Below are positions 1 through 6,069 of a stretch of DNA of 19,271 bases, piece after piece; within the stretch, counting starts at the first letter, position 1; the number at the start of each line of letters is the position of its first letter. This DNA comes from Clostridiales bacterium (GTDB lineage Bacteria > Bacillota > Clostridia > Lutisporales > Lutisporaceae). Both the position numbers and the translations under genes were made by a program. The DNA lies in the NCBI GenBank assembly GCA_012522255.1, contig JAAYKT010000278.1, positions 1-19,271 of the forward strand, given 5' to 3'. The notes beneath the pieces were generated by a model that was not told the DNA's origin, ran no database searches, and saw only the letters and a program-made list of their open reading frames with translations.

Positions 1-49
1 CAATAAATATTATAGTATAGTATAAGAACATAAAATGGTGGTGTTAAAA

Positions 50-340
50 ATGGTATTGATCCCAAAGGAATTGGCAGTCGAGAACTTTCCCAATAATGTA
101 AGCGACCTTCTTTATCTTTTGGCTAAAATCAAATGTAAAAAGGTAACTCTCATTTTAAATACATATGAAGATTGTATTTTGGAAGATGTAGCTTTGGTAA
201 ACATAATAGGTTCCTTGGTTTTAATACGATACAATGAAAAATTCAAATTTATAAGAGTTGATTGTATCTGCTCCGTGATCATTGACTGCGATATAATTTT
301 AGGTGAATTTTTAGATGCCTGCTCAAAAGCCAAATTTTAA
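50..340 (+). CDS. Small protein of unknown function
   Basis: I do not recognise this family. The ORF is open from an ATG at 35, but the ATG at 50 is preferred because a GGTGGTG Shine-Dalgarno-like site lies six bases upstream of it; this gives 96 residues. There is no signal peptide or membrane helix. The protein has a short helical N-terminus, then beta-strand-rich segments (KKVTLIL, GSLVLIRYN, KFKFIRVDCICSVII) and several cysteines near the C-terminus (CICSVIIDC, then DACSKAKF). The helix-plus-short-strands layout vaguely resembles an Sm-like barrel, but this is only an impression. The gene converges on the 6S RNA gene, whose 3' end lies about 10 bases past its stop. The base composition matches the neighbours, and the Shine-Dalgarno site and length make it likely real. 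Its promoter would lie mostly outside the window. Confidence 0.6.
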   Translation: MVLIPKELAVENFPNNVSDLLYLLAKIKCKKVTLILNTYEDCILEDVALVNIIGSLVLIRYNEKFKFIRVDCICSVIIDCDIILGEFLDACSKAKF

Positions 341-350
341 TAGGTTAATA

Positions 351-528
351 AAAAAACAACCCAAAATGCCGTCTGCTGTAACCTTACACCTGCACTCACG
401 CAGGTGGGTGTCCTGACACATAATTCTATCCACCTTGCTCGGCACGATTTCCATATGCATACATAAACTCCCGTATACTATCTGTAGGTTAAGGTTATCA
501 AGCTGACAAACATTTCAGGCTCTTTCTT
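351..528 (-). ncRNA. ssrS: 6S RNA (global regulator of sigma-A RNA polymerase)
   Basis: 6S RNA mimics an open promoter and binds the housekeeping RNA polymerase holoenzyme, lowering its activity in stationary phase. The minus-strand transcript of about 178 nt is close to the family length of 180-200 nt. Its ends form a long-range closing stem: CCUGAAAUGUU (519-509) pairs with GGCAUUUUGGG (370-360). Inside it, AACCUUA (496-490) pairs perfectly with UAAGGUU (386-380). The 3' arm reads GGUUACAGC, then GACGGCAU, which closely resembles the 3' arm of E. coli 6S RNA as I remember it. A 7-bp hairpin, CACCUGC/GCAGGUG with a 6-nt loop, lies at 387-406, and a largely unpaired centre could be the promoter-mimicking bubble. 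The 3' end runs into seven U residues (356-350). A sigma-A promoter sits exactly at the 5' end. It lies between a D-hydroxyacid dehydrogenase gene and a convergent small ORF. Confidence 0.86.
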
Positions 529-533
529 AATAT

Positions 534-562
534 AGTATAAACAAAAACAAGTAAAAAATCAA
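534..562 (-). promoter_or_regulatory. Sigma-A promoter of the 6S RNA gene
   Basis: On the minus strand the -35 element TTGATT (562-557) and the -10 element TATACT (539-534) are separated by exactly 17 bases. The predicted start is an A near 528-527, immediately before the 5' arm of the closing stem of the 6S RNA. No ribosome-binding site or ORF follows, as expected for a non-coding transcript. Confidence 0.8.
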
Positions 563-617
563 TGTAAACACATAAGGTAAATTTTATTTAAATTCGATTT
601 TTGTAGTTTTGCTGAGT

Positions 618-1562
618 TTAATATCCTTTTTCAAAGTTAACCAGATTTATATAATTGCCTTCGCCCTTAAATGCTTTTATGTTATTTTCTATAATAGGCA
701 AGGCCCTTTCGAAATATTTATTGGACTCACCACAAATATGTGGAGTAATAATCATATTATCTGTTGTCCATAATGGGCTATCTTCGGGCAGAGGCTCCGT
801 CGAAAAAACATCCGAAGCGGCAGCCCTTATTCTCCTTTCTTTGAAAGCTTTAACTAAATCATCTTCATTTACCGTGCTGCCACGCCCCATGTTTATAAAA
901 CAGGCATCCTTTTTCATCATGCTGAAATATTTTTCATCAATCAATTTTGAAGTGCTTTCTATGCTGGGTAAAAGATTAATAATATAATCACTTTCTTCAA
1001 AAACCTTAGACATTTCTTCCGGCATGTATATTCTGTCCACATATTCCAGGTTCGCTTTGCTTCCTTTAACCCCTATAACCTCCATACCCATGAATTTAGC
1101 TTTTTTTGCTATTTCCATCCCTATACTTCCGAGTCCAATAATGCCAACAGTTGCCCCATAAATTTCACCTTGATTTATTCTTCTTTCCCATTTACCTTCA
1201 TTCATATTATTAATCATAGTATGCATGTTTCTGGCAAGCATTATCATCATACAAATAGCATATTCAGCCATGTGAATCTTGTGAATTCCTCTTCCATTTG
1301 TAAGAATGATATTTCTTTTTTTAATCTCTTCCATCGGATATGTTTCTACCCCTGCACTCAATGCCTGTATCCATTTAATACTTCTTGCTTTTTTCAGTAT
1401 ATCTTTGTCAAATTTAAAAGTAATCAATATATCTGTATCTTCTATCTGTTTCTCCATTTCAGTTCTGTCTGTACATACAGAAAAATTCAAGTCCGTAAAC
1501 TTATTTTTCAGGTGTTCTATATGTTTTTCTTCAATTTTATGGTAGATTAGGACTTTGCTCAT
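618..1562 (-). CDS. D-isomer-specific 2-hydroxyacid dehydrogenase
   Basis: This is an NAD(P)-dependent cytosolic oxidoreductase of the D-2-hydroxyacid dehydrogenase family, interconverting a 2-keto acid and a D-2-hydroxy acid; the substrate cannot be read from the sequence. The reading frame is open from 1580, but AAAGGAG ends eight or nine bases before the ATG at 1562, so that start is preferred (314 residues, normal for the family). The nucleotide-binding motif GLGSIG is at residues 143-148. The catalytic triad is complete: Arg in NMGRGSTVNEDDL (R227), Glu in DVFSTEPLP (E256) and His in ITPHICGES (H275). The acidic residue that usually follows the second Rossmann strand and selects NAD is missing; the sequence there is GVKGSKAN, with two lysines, so NADPH use is possible. 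The gene lies 91 bases downstream of dinB with no visible terminator between, so read-through is plausible. No terminator is obvious before the 6S promoter. Confidence 0.93.
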   Translation of the reverse strand: MSKVLIYHKIEEKHIEHLKNKFTDLNFSVCTDRTEMEKQIEDTDILITFKFDKDILKKARSIKWIQALSAGVETYPMEEIKKRNIILTNGRGIHKIHMAEYAICMMIMLARNMHTMINNMNEGKWERRINQGEIYGATVGIIGLGSIGMEIAKKAKFMGMEVIGVKGSKANLEYVDRIYMPEEMSKVFEESDYIINLLPSIESTSKLIDEKYFSMMKKDACFINMGRGSTVNEDDLVKAFKERRIRAAASDVFSTEPLPEDSPLWTTDNMIITPHICGESNKYFERALPIIENNIKAFKGEGNYINLVNFEKGY

Positions 1563-1653
1563 ATTAGTGTCTCCTTTCATTTTTCATAGCCTTATTTTTT
1601 CTTTATGAATGCATAATCCAAATGCTTACACTAAATAATATCGTATTGTTTAA

Positions 1654-2727
1654 TTAATTTAAACCAAAATTTAAAATTTTATCAAAAAAAGTTAGCTGTT
1701 CATACTTCGTATCACTTATGTTCGACAAAGACAAGCCTATCAACCTTATTCTTTTTTTTATATCAAAATTATCAAGAATTTCAAAAGCAACCTTTTCTAT
1801 TTCAACCGAGCTTCTTATATGCTCTTTTAAAGTGCTGCTACGTGTATAGCTTTTAAAATCTTCCGTTTTAATTTTGACCGTTACGGTTTTAGCATAAAGA
1901 GACTCTTTTTTCAAGTTTTCTTGTATTTCCAAAGCAAAATTCTTAATCACTTTTTTTAATACATTTATATCTTTTGTATCCTTATCAAAGGTTATCTCTC
2001 TTCCAATTGATTTTATTTCCCTGCATCTGCAAACAACTCTGTTATCTATACCCCTTATACGACAATATATTTCTACACCATATTTGCCAAAATAATATAC
2101 CATTTCTTCTTCCGTTAGTTTTAAAAGCTGTTCTATAGTAAAAATACCTATCGAATTTAATCTTTCTATTGATTTTTCACCAATACCGTGAACTTTCCTC
2201 ACAGGTAAAGGTTTTAAAATTTCAGGTATCATTTGTTCTTCAATAACCATTAATCCATTCGGTTTATTCCAATCCGAAGCAATTTTGGCCAAAAATTTAT
2301 TGTAGGAAATCCCTGCAGATAAAGTAAGACCAAACTTTTCCTTTACTCTTTTCTTTATGACATTTTCCACATTAATCGGATTTGCTTTTACATCGCTGAT
2401 ATCAAGATATGCCTCATCTATTGAAACCGGTTCGACTGCATCCGTTATGGATTCTAAAATTTCCAATATTCCTTGAGAAATACGGCTATATCTTTTGTGT
2501 CTCACAGGCATAAAAATGCCGCGGGGACATAATTGTTTTGCCAAAAAATAAGGCATAGCTGAATGAACCCCATATTTTCTGGCCTCATAGGAACAAGTAC
2601 TGACAACAGACCTTGCACCCTCACCACAAACAATAACAGGCTTACCCATTAATTTAGGATTATCTGTTTGTTCTACAGAAGCAAAAAAAGCATCCATATC
2701 AACGTGGATTATTGTTCTTTTAACCAA
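1654..2727 (-). CDS. dinB: DNA polymerase IV (Y-family translesion polymerase)
   Basis: Pol IV is an error-prone, non-processive polymerase that extends past damaged bases. The N-terminal motif HVDMDAFFASVEQ holds the first catalytic Asp (D10) and the aromatic steric-gate residue; SIDEAYLDIS holds the other catalytic acids (D104, E105). The finger motif CSYEARKYGVHSAMP, a thumb with helix-hairpin-helix GIGEKSIERLNSIGI and the C-terminal little-finger domain are all present. Near the C-terminus QLTFF (about 344-348) looks like the beta-clamp-binding peptide. There is no ATG start: two in-frame TTG codons lie at 2733 and 2727. A GAGTGA sequence is seven bases before the second, giving MVKRTIIHV, which matches family N-termini, so 2727 is preferred (357 aa). 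The gene has its own promoter 40-65 bases upstream and no recognisable LexA site, so SOS control is not shown. The low-efficiency TTG start would suit a low-abundance mutagenic enzyme. Confidence 0.96.
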   Translation of the reverse strand: MVKRTIIHVDMDAFFASVEQTDNPKLMGKPVIVCGEGARSVVSTCSYEARKYGVHSAMPYFLAKQLCPRGIFMPVRHKRYSRISQGILEILESITDAVEPVSIDEAYLDISDVKANPINVENVIKKRVKEKFGLTLSAGISYNKFLAKIASDWNKPNGLMVIEEQMIPEILKPLPVRKVHGIGEKSIERLNSIGIFTIEQLLKLTEEEMVYYFGKYGVEIYCRIRGIDNRVVCRCREIKSIGREITFDKDTKDINVLKKVIKNFALEIQENLKKESLYAKTVTVKIKTEDFKSYTRSSTLKEHIRSSVEIEKVAFEILDNFDIKKRIRLIGLSLSNISDTKYEQLTFFDKILNFGLN

Positions 2728-2764
2728 AACCAAATCACTCGCAAATTCTTTTTTCTATACCTAC

Positions 2765-2793
2765 AGTATACTAAATTATAAGTTTTCAAACAA
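2765..2793 (-). promoter_or_regulatory. Probable sigma-A promoter of dinB
   Basis: The -35 element TTGTTT (2793-2788) and the -10 element TATACT (2770-2765) have 17-base spacing on the minus strand, just after the terminator of the upstream sleB-like gene. Transcription would start near 2758, giving a leader of about 30 bases. No operator-like dyad matching a known LexA box was seen. Confidence 0.6.
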
Positions 2794-2815
2794 TGAGATT
2801 ACATTCATGGGTGAC

Positions 2816-2838
2816 AAAAAAACGGCTTGCGCCGTTTT
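2816..2838 (-). terminator. Intrinsic terminator after the SleB-like gene
   Basis: An 8-bp perfect stem (AAAACGGC/GCCGTTTT, arms 2838-2831 and 2826-2819) with a four-base GCAA loop is followed on the minus strand by a run of U (2822-2816). It lies 23 bases past the stop of the SleB-like gene and separates it from dinB. Confidence 0.88.
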
Positions 2839-2860
2839 CTTATCTTGCTTTATATATTTG

Positions 2861-3760
2861 CTATTTATAAAACACATGGTTTCCTATTCGAGTATAATAT
2901 GTTTTGTTCTTTACAATCCAGTTACCCGCTGCCTTATCAGGATTGAAAAAGTGTGTGCATTCGACAACAGGCCTTGAACCGTTCAATGCTTCTTTGGCTG
3001 CCTTTACACTGTCCGCATTAGGATTATTATATATTGTTCCGCTTGCAACAGGTGAAAACTGCGGTATTCCATCCCAATAATCAAAGATTACGCCCTTTAC
3101 AGTATTTGGATATCCAGATAGGTTTACTCTATTCATAATCACATTCCCAACAGCGACTTTACCCAAATATGGCTCAGCCTCCGATTCTGCGTGAATAATT
3201 CTTGACATCCAATAAAGATCATCTGCAGAATACGATGTCGCAGCCACACCTCTTGATGCAGAGTCAACCTTATAAAGGTTTGTCTGTGTAATAGGCCCCG
3301 CTATCCCATCCTGAGTTAATCCTTTTGTTTTTTGAAATCCTTTAACACCATTATAGGTTTTTGCACCAAAAATTCCATCTGCCTTACCGACTGAAAAACC
3401 TTTGTTATTTAAAGCATTCTGCAGTTTAACCACATCGCTGCCCCTGTTGCCTTGTTTTAAATAAGATGAAGAACTTGCCAGTCCCATTTTTGATAGAGTC
3501 CAATACCCCGCCATCCCGTCCTCCACGAGACCATGATCCTTCTGATACTTTTTTACTGACTCCTTTGTTAAACTTCCATAATAACCTGTCGCATTATAAT
3601 TGGCATAAGAAATGCTTTTCAATTTGTTTTGTAATAAACTTACCTCATTTCCTCTGACTCCTTCTTTTAGAAGCCCATCTGCAAAAACTCCCGTAAATAA
3701 AAAACCAATGCAACTTGTAATAATAGCTGCTGCTGAAATTTTCTTCAAGGCAGTTTCCAT
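2861..3760 (-). CDS. SleB-like cell wall hydrolase with two peptidoglycan-binding domains
   Basis: This is an exported peptidoglycan hydrolase. Residues 1-27 are a signal peptide (LysLys, hydrophobic core, cleavage likely after VFA). Two PG_binding_1 repeats follow, at about 36-92 and 106-162, each with the LQ...L and GxxG...V..FQ/YQ pattern. A linker leads to a C-terminal SleB/CwlJ hydrolase domain (Hydrolase_2, about 181-299). Its conserved motif IIHAESEAEPYLGKVAVGNV contains E192, corresponding to the glutamate known to be catalytic in SleB lytic transglycosylases. Bacillus SleB usually has one binding domain; two, with this length, are common in clostridia. A strong AGGAG site precedes the ATG at 3760. 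In sporulators SleB degrades spore cortex during germination, but here the gene has a consensus sigma-A promoter and a c-di-AMP riboswitch rather than an obvious forespore promoter, so a role in vegetative wall turnover is equally likely. It is a single-gene transcript with its own terminator. Confidence 0.93.
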   Translation of the reverse strand: METALKKISAAAIITSCIGFLFTGVFADGLLKEGVRGNEVSLLQNKLKSISYANYNATGYYGSLTKESVKKYQKDHGLVEDGMAGYWTLSKMGLASSSSYLKQGNRGSDVVKLQNALNNKGFSVGKADGIFGAKTYNGVKGFQKTKGLTQDGIAGPITQTNLYKVDSASRGVAATSYSADDLYWMSRIIHAESEAEPYLGKVAVGNVIMNRVNLSGYPNTVKGVIFDYWDGIPQFSPVASGTIYNNPNADSVKAAKEALNGSRPVVECTHFFNPDKAAGNWIVKNKTYYTRIGNHVFYK

Positions 3761-3784
3761 TAAGTAATCCTCTCCTTCTATAAT

Positions 3785-3892
3785 TGCTTCCGAAGTTAGC
3801 TGACGGGTTTGGGAAAGAAGGTCCCTACCAAATTTTTTGGATTAACCCCCACTATTGGTTCCTCCGTACCCGGCAAAACCGGGATTCAGCAC
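3785..3892 (-). promoter_or_regulatory. Cyclic di-AMP riboswitch (ydaO/yuaA type)
   Basis: The 5' leader of the SleB-like gene carries the conserved blocks of the ydaO-yuaA aptamer in order on the minus strand: GCTGAATCC (3890-3882), CGGAGGAACCAAT, GTGGGGGTTAATCC, GGTAGGGACC, TTTCCCAAACCCGTCAGCTA and a final GGAAGC near 3785. The family senses cyclic di-AMP, commonly sits upstream of cell-wall hydrolase, potassium and osmolyte genes, and normally lowers expression when the ligand is bound. No intrinsic terminator fits in the 24 bases between aptamer and start codon, so control is probably at translation: CCTTCT in the aptamer (3821-3816) is complementary to AGAAGG (3779-3774), which overlaps the ribosome-binding site. 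Confidence 0.93.
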
Positions 3893-3913
3893 AGTTGTTT
3901 TAGTTTACATAAT

Positions 3914-3942
3914 ATTATAGACTGCCTGTCCCAATATGTCAA
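3914..3942 (-). promoter_or_regulatory. Perfect sigma-A promoter of the riboswitch-controlled SleB-like gene
   Basis: TTGACA (3942-3937) and TATAAT (3919-3914) are separated by 17 bases, a perfect consensus on the minus strand. The predicted start near 3907 leaves a leader of about 147 bases, just enough for the c-di-AMP aptamer and the ribosome-binding site. Confidence 0.88.
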
Positions 3943-4255
3943 AAAAATGCCATTGCTTATGAATACGTTGACTATCTAAGCCCGGCTTGCCCTTACTTAT
4001 AAAAAAACCATAAGATACCAATATAGTTACTGTACATGTAAAAGATCATATTGATGTATTTGCGCGCCATACTTGATTGCAAGCCAAAATTTTATGTTTA
4101 ATCAAAAAAGTAAAAATCTAAACAATATTTGAAATATAACGGCAATTGTTTAACTCGATTTGTATATGTATTTTATATATACGAAAAGCCTGTCTGATGC
4201 TAAAATGTATATAAGCACATTACTATTACGAGGTTACAATGAAAGGAAGTTGTTC
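3943..4255. other. Intergenic region between two divergent genes
   Basis: This 313-base AT-rich stretch separates the sleB-like promoter from the kinase start. It should hold the plus-strand promoter of the kinase. The best candidate I see is an extended -10, TGC followed by TAAAAT at 4201-4206, without a good -35; another is TTGTTT at 4145-4150 with TATTTT 17 bases later. Neither is convincing. The in-frame ATG at 4160 extends the kinase ORF through this region, but the added residues do not resemble the family. No RNA element or repeat is recognised. Confidence 0.4.
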
Positions 4256-5191
4256 ATGAGTAAGCTTTTTGATGCTGTAATAATAGGAGGAGTTAATTGT
4301 GATATAGCAGGTAAATCTTTTGAAAGTATCGTTTCCGCGACTTCCAATCCCGGGACAGTGAAGATTACTTCCGGAGGTGTTAGCGGAAACATTGCACAAA
4401 ACCTTACTCAATTGGGTATTAAAACTGCAATATTGAGCTCAATAGGAAAAGACGGATTTGGTGAACTTCTGATAAAAGATTTAAATGACAAAGGAATTGA
4501 TACAAGCCATATTGCAATATCCAAGAAGTATTCAACAGGTATTTACCTCGCTATACTGAGCAATGATGGCGAATTAGTTTTAGGATTATCGGGAATGGAG
4601 GTTATTCGAGATGTAAATATTGATTATCTAAAAGAAAAATGCAATATTTTGACAAATACAAAATATATTGTCTGTGATACTAATATAGAAAAAGAAGCCT
4701 TACTTTTTTTAATTAAATTGGCAAGGCAAAACTGTATCCCTATTTGTGTTGAACCGGTATCGGTTTCCAAGTCAAAAAAACTCCTGGGTTTATTGGATGG
4801 CATAGATATTATTACCCCCAATAAGGATGAGCTTTTTTCCTTATCCGGATTAGATCCTGATAATAATGATATAAAATCAGCTTCATCCATACTTTTAGAC
4901 GAAGGAGTAAAAAATATAATACTGACATTAGGAAGCGAGGGGCTCTGTCTAATTAATGCTCAAGGAACAAAAAAATTTCCTGCCTTTAAAACAGAAATTA
5001 AAAATGTTACCGGTGCAGGCGATGCCTTGACTGCCGGACTGTTATTCGGCCTGTTAAGACACGAAAGTATCGAAACAGCCTGTAATTATGGTCTTGCCGC
5101 GGCAGCACTGACACTATCTTCTGAAAACACCGTCAATAATTTTCTGAGTAGGGAAACACTTTTAGAATTGGTTGCCAAAAGCGCTATTTAG
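4256..5191 (+). CDS. psuK: PfkB-family kinase, probable pseudouridine kinase
   Basis: PsuK phosphorylates pseudouridine at the 5' position so that pseudouridine-5'-phosphate glycosidase (PsuG) can split it into uracil and ribose 5-phosphate. The 311-residue protein has the ribokinase fold. The N-terminus (VIIGGVNCDIAGKSFES, then SNPG, then GGVSGNIAQNLTQLG) follows E. coli PsuK, including the SNPG segment that ordinary ribokinases and fructokinases lack. Further matches are SxxGxDxxG, the aspartate/asparagine segment VCDTNIEKEAL, PICVEPVS and ITPNKDEL. The C-terminal PfkB signature NVTGAGDALTAG holds the catalytic base D256 and the anion hole GAGD (253-256). The ORF is open from 4160, but AAAGGAAG lies just upstream of the ATG at 4256 and the family homology begins there. 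The gene is alone on the plus strand; no psuG or transporter is in the window. Its last 8 bases overlap the 3' end of folD on the other strand. Another nucleoside or sugar as substrate is possible. Confidence 0.85.
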   Translation: MSKLFDAVIIGGVNCDIAGKSFESIVSATSNPGTVKITSGGVSGNIAQNLTQLGIKTAILSSIGKDGFGELLIKDLNDKGIDTSHIAISKKYSTGIYLAILSNDGELVLGLSGMEVIRDVNIDYLKEKCNILTNTKYIVCDTNIEKEALLFLIKLARQNCIPICVEPVSVSKSKKLLGLLDGIDIITPNKDELFSLSGLDPDNNDIKSASSILLDEGVKNIILTLGSEGLCLINAQGTKKFPAFKTEIKNVTGAGDALTAGLLFGLLRHESIETACNYGLAAAALTLSSENTVNNFLSRETLLELVAKSAI

Positions 5192-6023
5192 CTGCTTTAA
5201 TCACATGATTCAGTAAAACCGCCGTGGTTACAGATCCAACGCCTCCCGGAACTGGGGTTATAAATGAGGCTATTTTTGAAACATATTCAAAATCCACATC
5301 ACCGCATAGCTTTCCTTCGTCATCTATATTAATTCCGACGTCTATAACAATAGCACCGGGTTTTACAAATTCTTCAGTTACGAATTTGGCTTTCCCTATA
5401 GCAGCAACCAGCACATCTGCATCCTTAGACACCTCCGATAGGTTTGTTGTTTTTGAGTGACATATTGTGATTGTAGCATTTTCCTTTAATAGCAACATAG
5501 CAAGAGGTTTTCCCACAACCATGCTTCTGCCTATTACCACAGTTTTTTTACCGACTAAATCTATTTTATATCTTTTTATCATTTCCATTACTGCCTTGGG
5601 TGTACAAGGCGCAAATCCGGTTAAATCGCCTTCAAATACTTTTGCCAAGTTCAACGGATTCATACAATCTATATCCTTTTCCGGACTAATTAAGTGCTTA
5701 ACCTTATTCTCACTCAGATGCTTTGGTAATGGTCTGAAAATCAATATGCCATGAATCTTTGAATCATTATTCAATACATTTAATGCCTTGACAAAATTTT
5801 CGAATGAAATATTATCCTCCAATTCAGTTACAATACATTTAATGCCGACCTTTTCACAATTCCTAAGTATTCCTCTTTCATAGGCTATATCATCTTCCTT
5901 GTTACCTACTCTTATAATCCCCAATGTAGGTACTGTATTCCTTGCCTTTAAAAAATCTGATTCATCTTTTATCTCGGTATAAATAATTTTTGCCAACTCT
6001 TTGCCGTTTAACAACTTTGCCAT
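5184..6023 (-). CDS. folD: FolD-like methylene-THF dehydrogenase/cyclohydrolase, divergent active site
   Basis: FolD interconverts 5,10-methylene-, methenyl- and 10-formyl-tetrahydrofolate in the cytosol for one-carbon metabolism. The protein is 279 residues, the normal length, and starts at an ATG behind a perfect AGGAGGTG site. The Rossmann half is canonical: GRSMVVGKPLAMLLL (165-179), ATITICHSKT, VAAIGKAKFV, IVIDVGIN and a C-terminal ITPVPGGVGSVTTA. The folate-site half is divergent. The active-site Tyr is kept (Y48), but the catalytic Lys four residues later is Ile (I52) and the Gln of the usual VQLPLP motif is Phe (IFRPLP, F96); the Asp of PEKDID (D119) is kept. I recall related clostridial FolD-like proteins with the same YERG pattern, so this is probably a subfamily trait and not a lesion. 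Whether the cyclohydrolase step works is uncertain. The gene lies 46 bases behind the YczE-like gene with no terminator between, and its stop overlaps that of the convergent kinase gene. Confidence 0.93.
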   Translation of the reverse strand: MAKLLNGKELAKIIYTEIKDESDFLKARNTVPTLGIIRVGNKEDDIAYERGILRNCEKVGIKCIVTELEDNISFENFVKALNVLNNDSKIHGILIFRPLPKHLSENKVKHLISPEKDIDCMNPLNLAKVFEGDLTGFAPCTPKAVMEMIKRYKIDLVGKKTVVIGRSMVVGKPLAMLLLKENATITICHSKTTNLSEVSKDADVLVAAIGKAKFVTEEFVKPGAIVIDVGINIDDEGKLCGDVDFEYVSKIASFITPVPGGVGSVTTAVLLNHVIKAAK

Positions 6024-6069
6024 TTTTGCACCTCCTTTTTATTTTGTATTAAAACTCCTGTATATCTTT

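Noticed and set aside
351..528. SRP RNA, tmRNA or RNase P RNA for the structured transcript
   Set aside because: It lacks the SRP GGAA-loop domain motif, a tRNA-like end with CCA and the RNase P conserved core; the long-range closing stem and size fit 6S RNA.
655..1550. Plus-strand ORFs opposite the hydroxyacid dehydrogenase
   Set aside because: They lie antisense to a gene with complete motifs, lack good ribosome sites and give low-complexity Ser/Ile/Phe-rich products typical of shadows.
2700..2800. LexA (SOS) box upstream of dinB
   Set aside because: No sequence resembling the Gram-positive LexA box was found between the promoter and the start.
4160..4255. N-terminal extension of the PfkB kinase to the ATG at 4160
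   Set aside because: The 32 extra residues resemble nothing in the family, and a strong AAAGGAAG site precedes the ATG at 4256 where homology begins.
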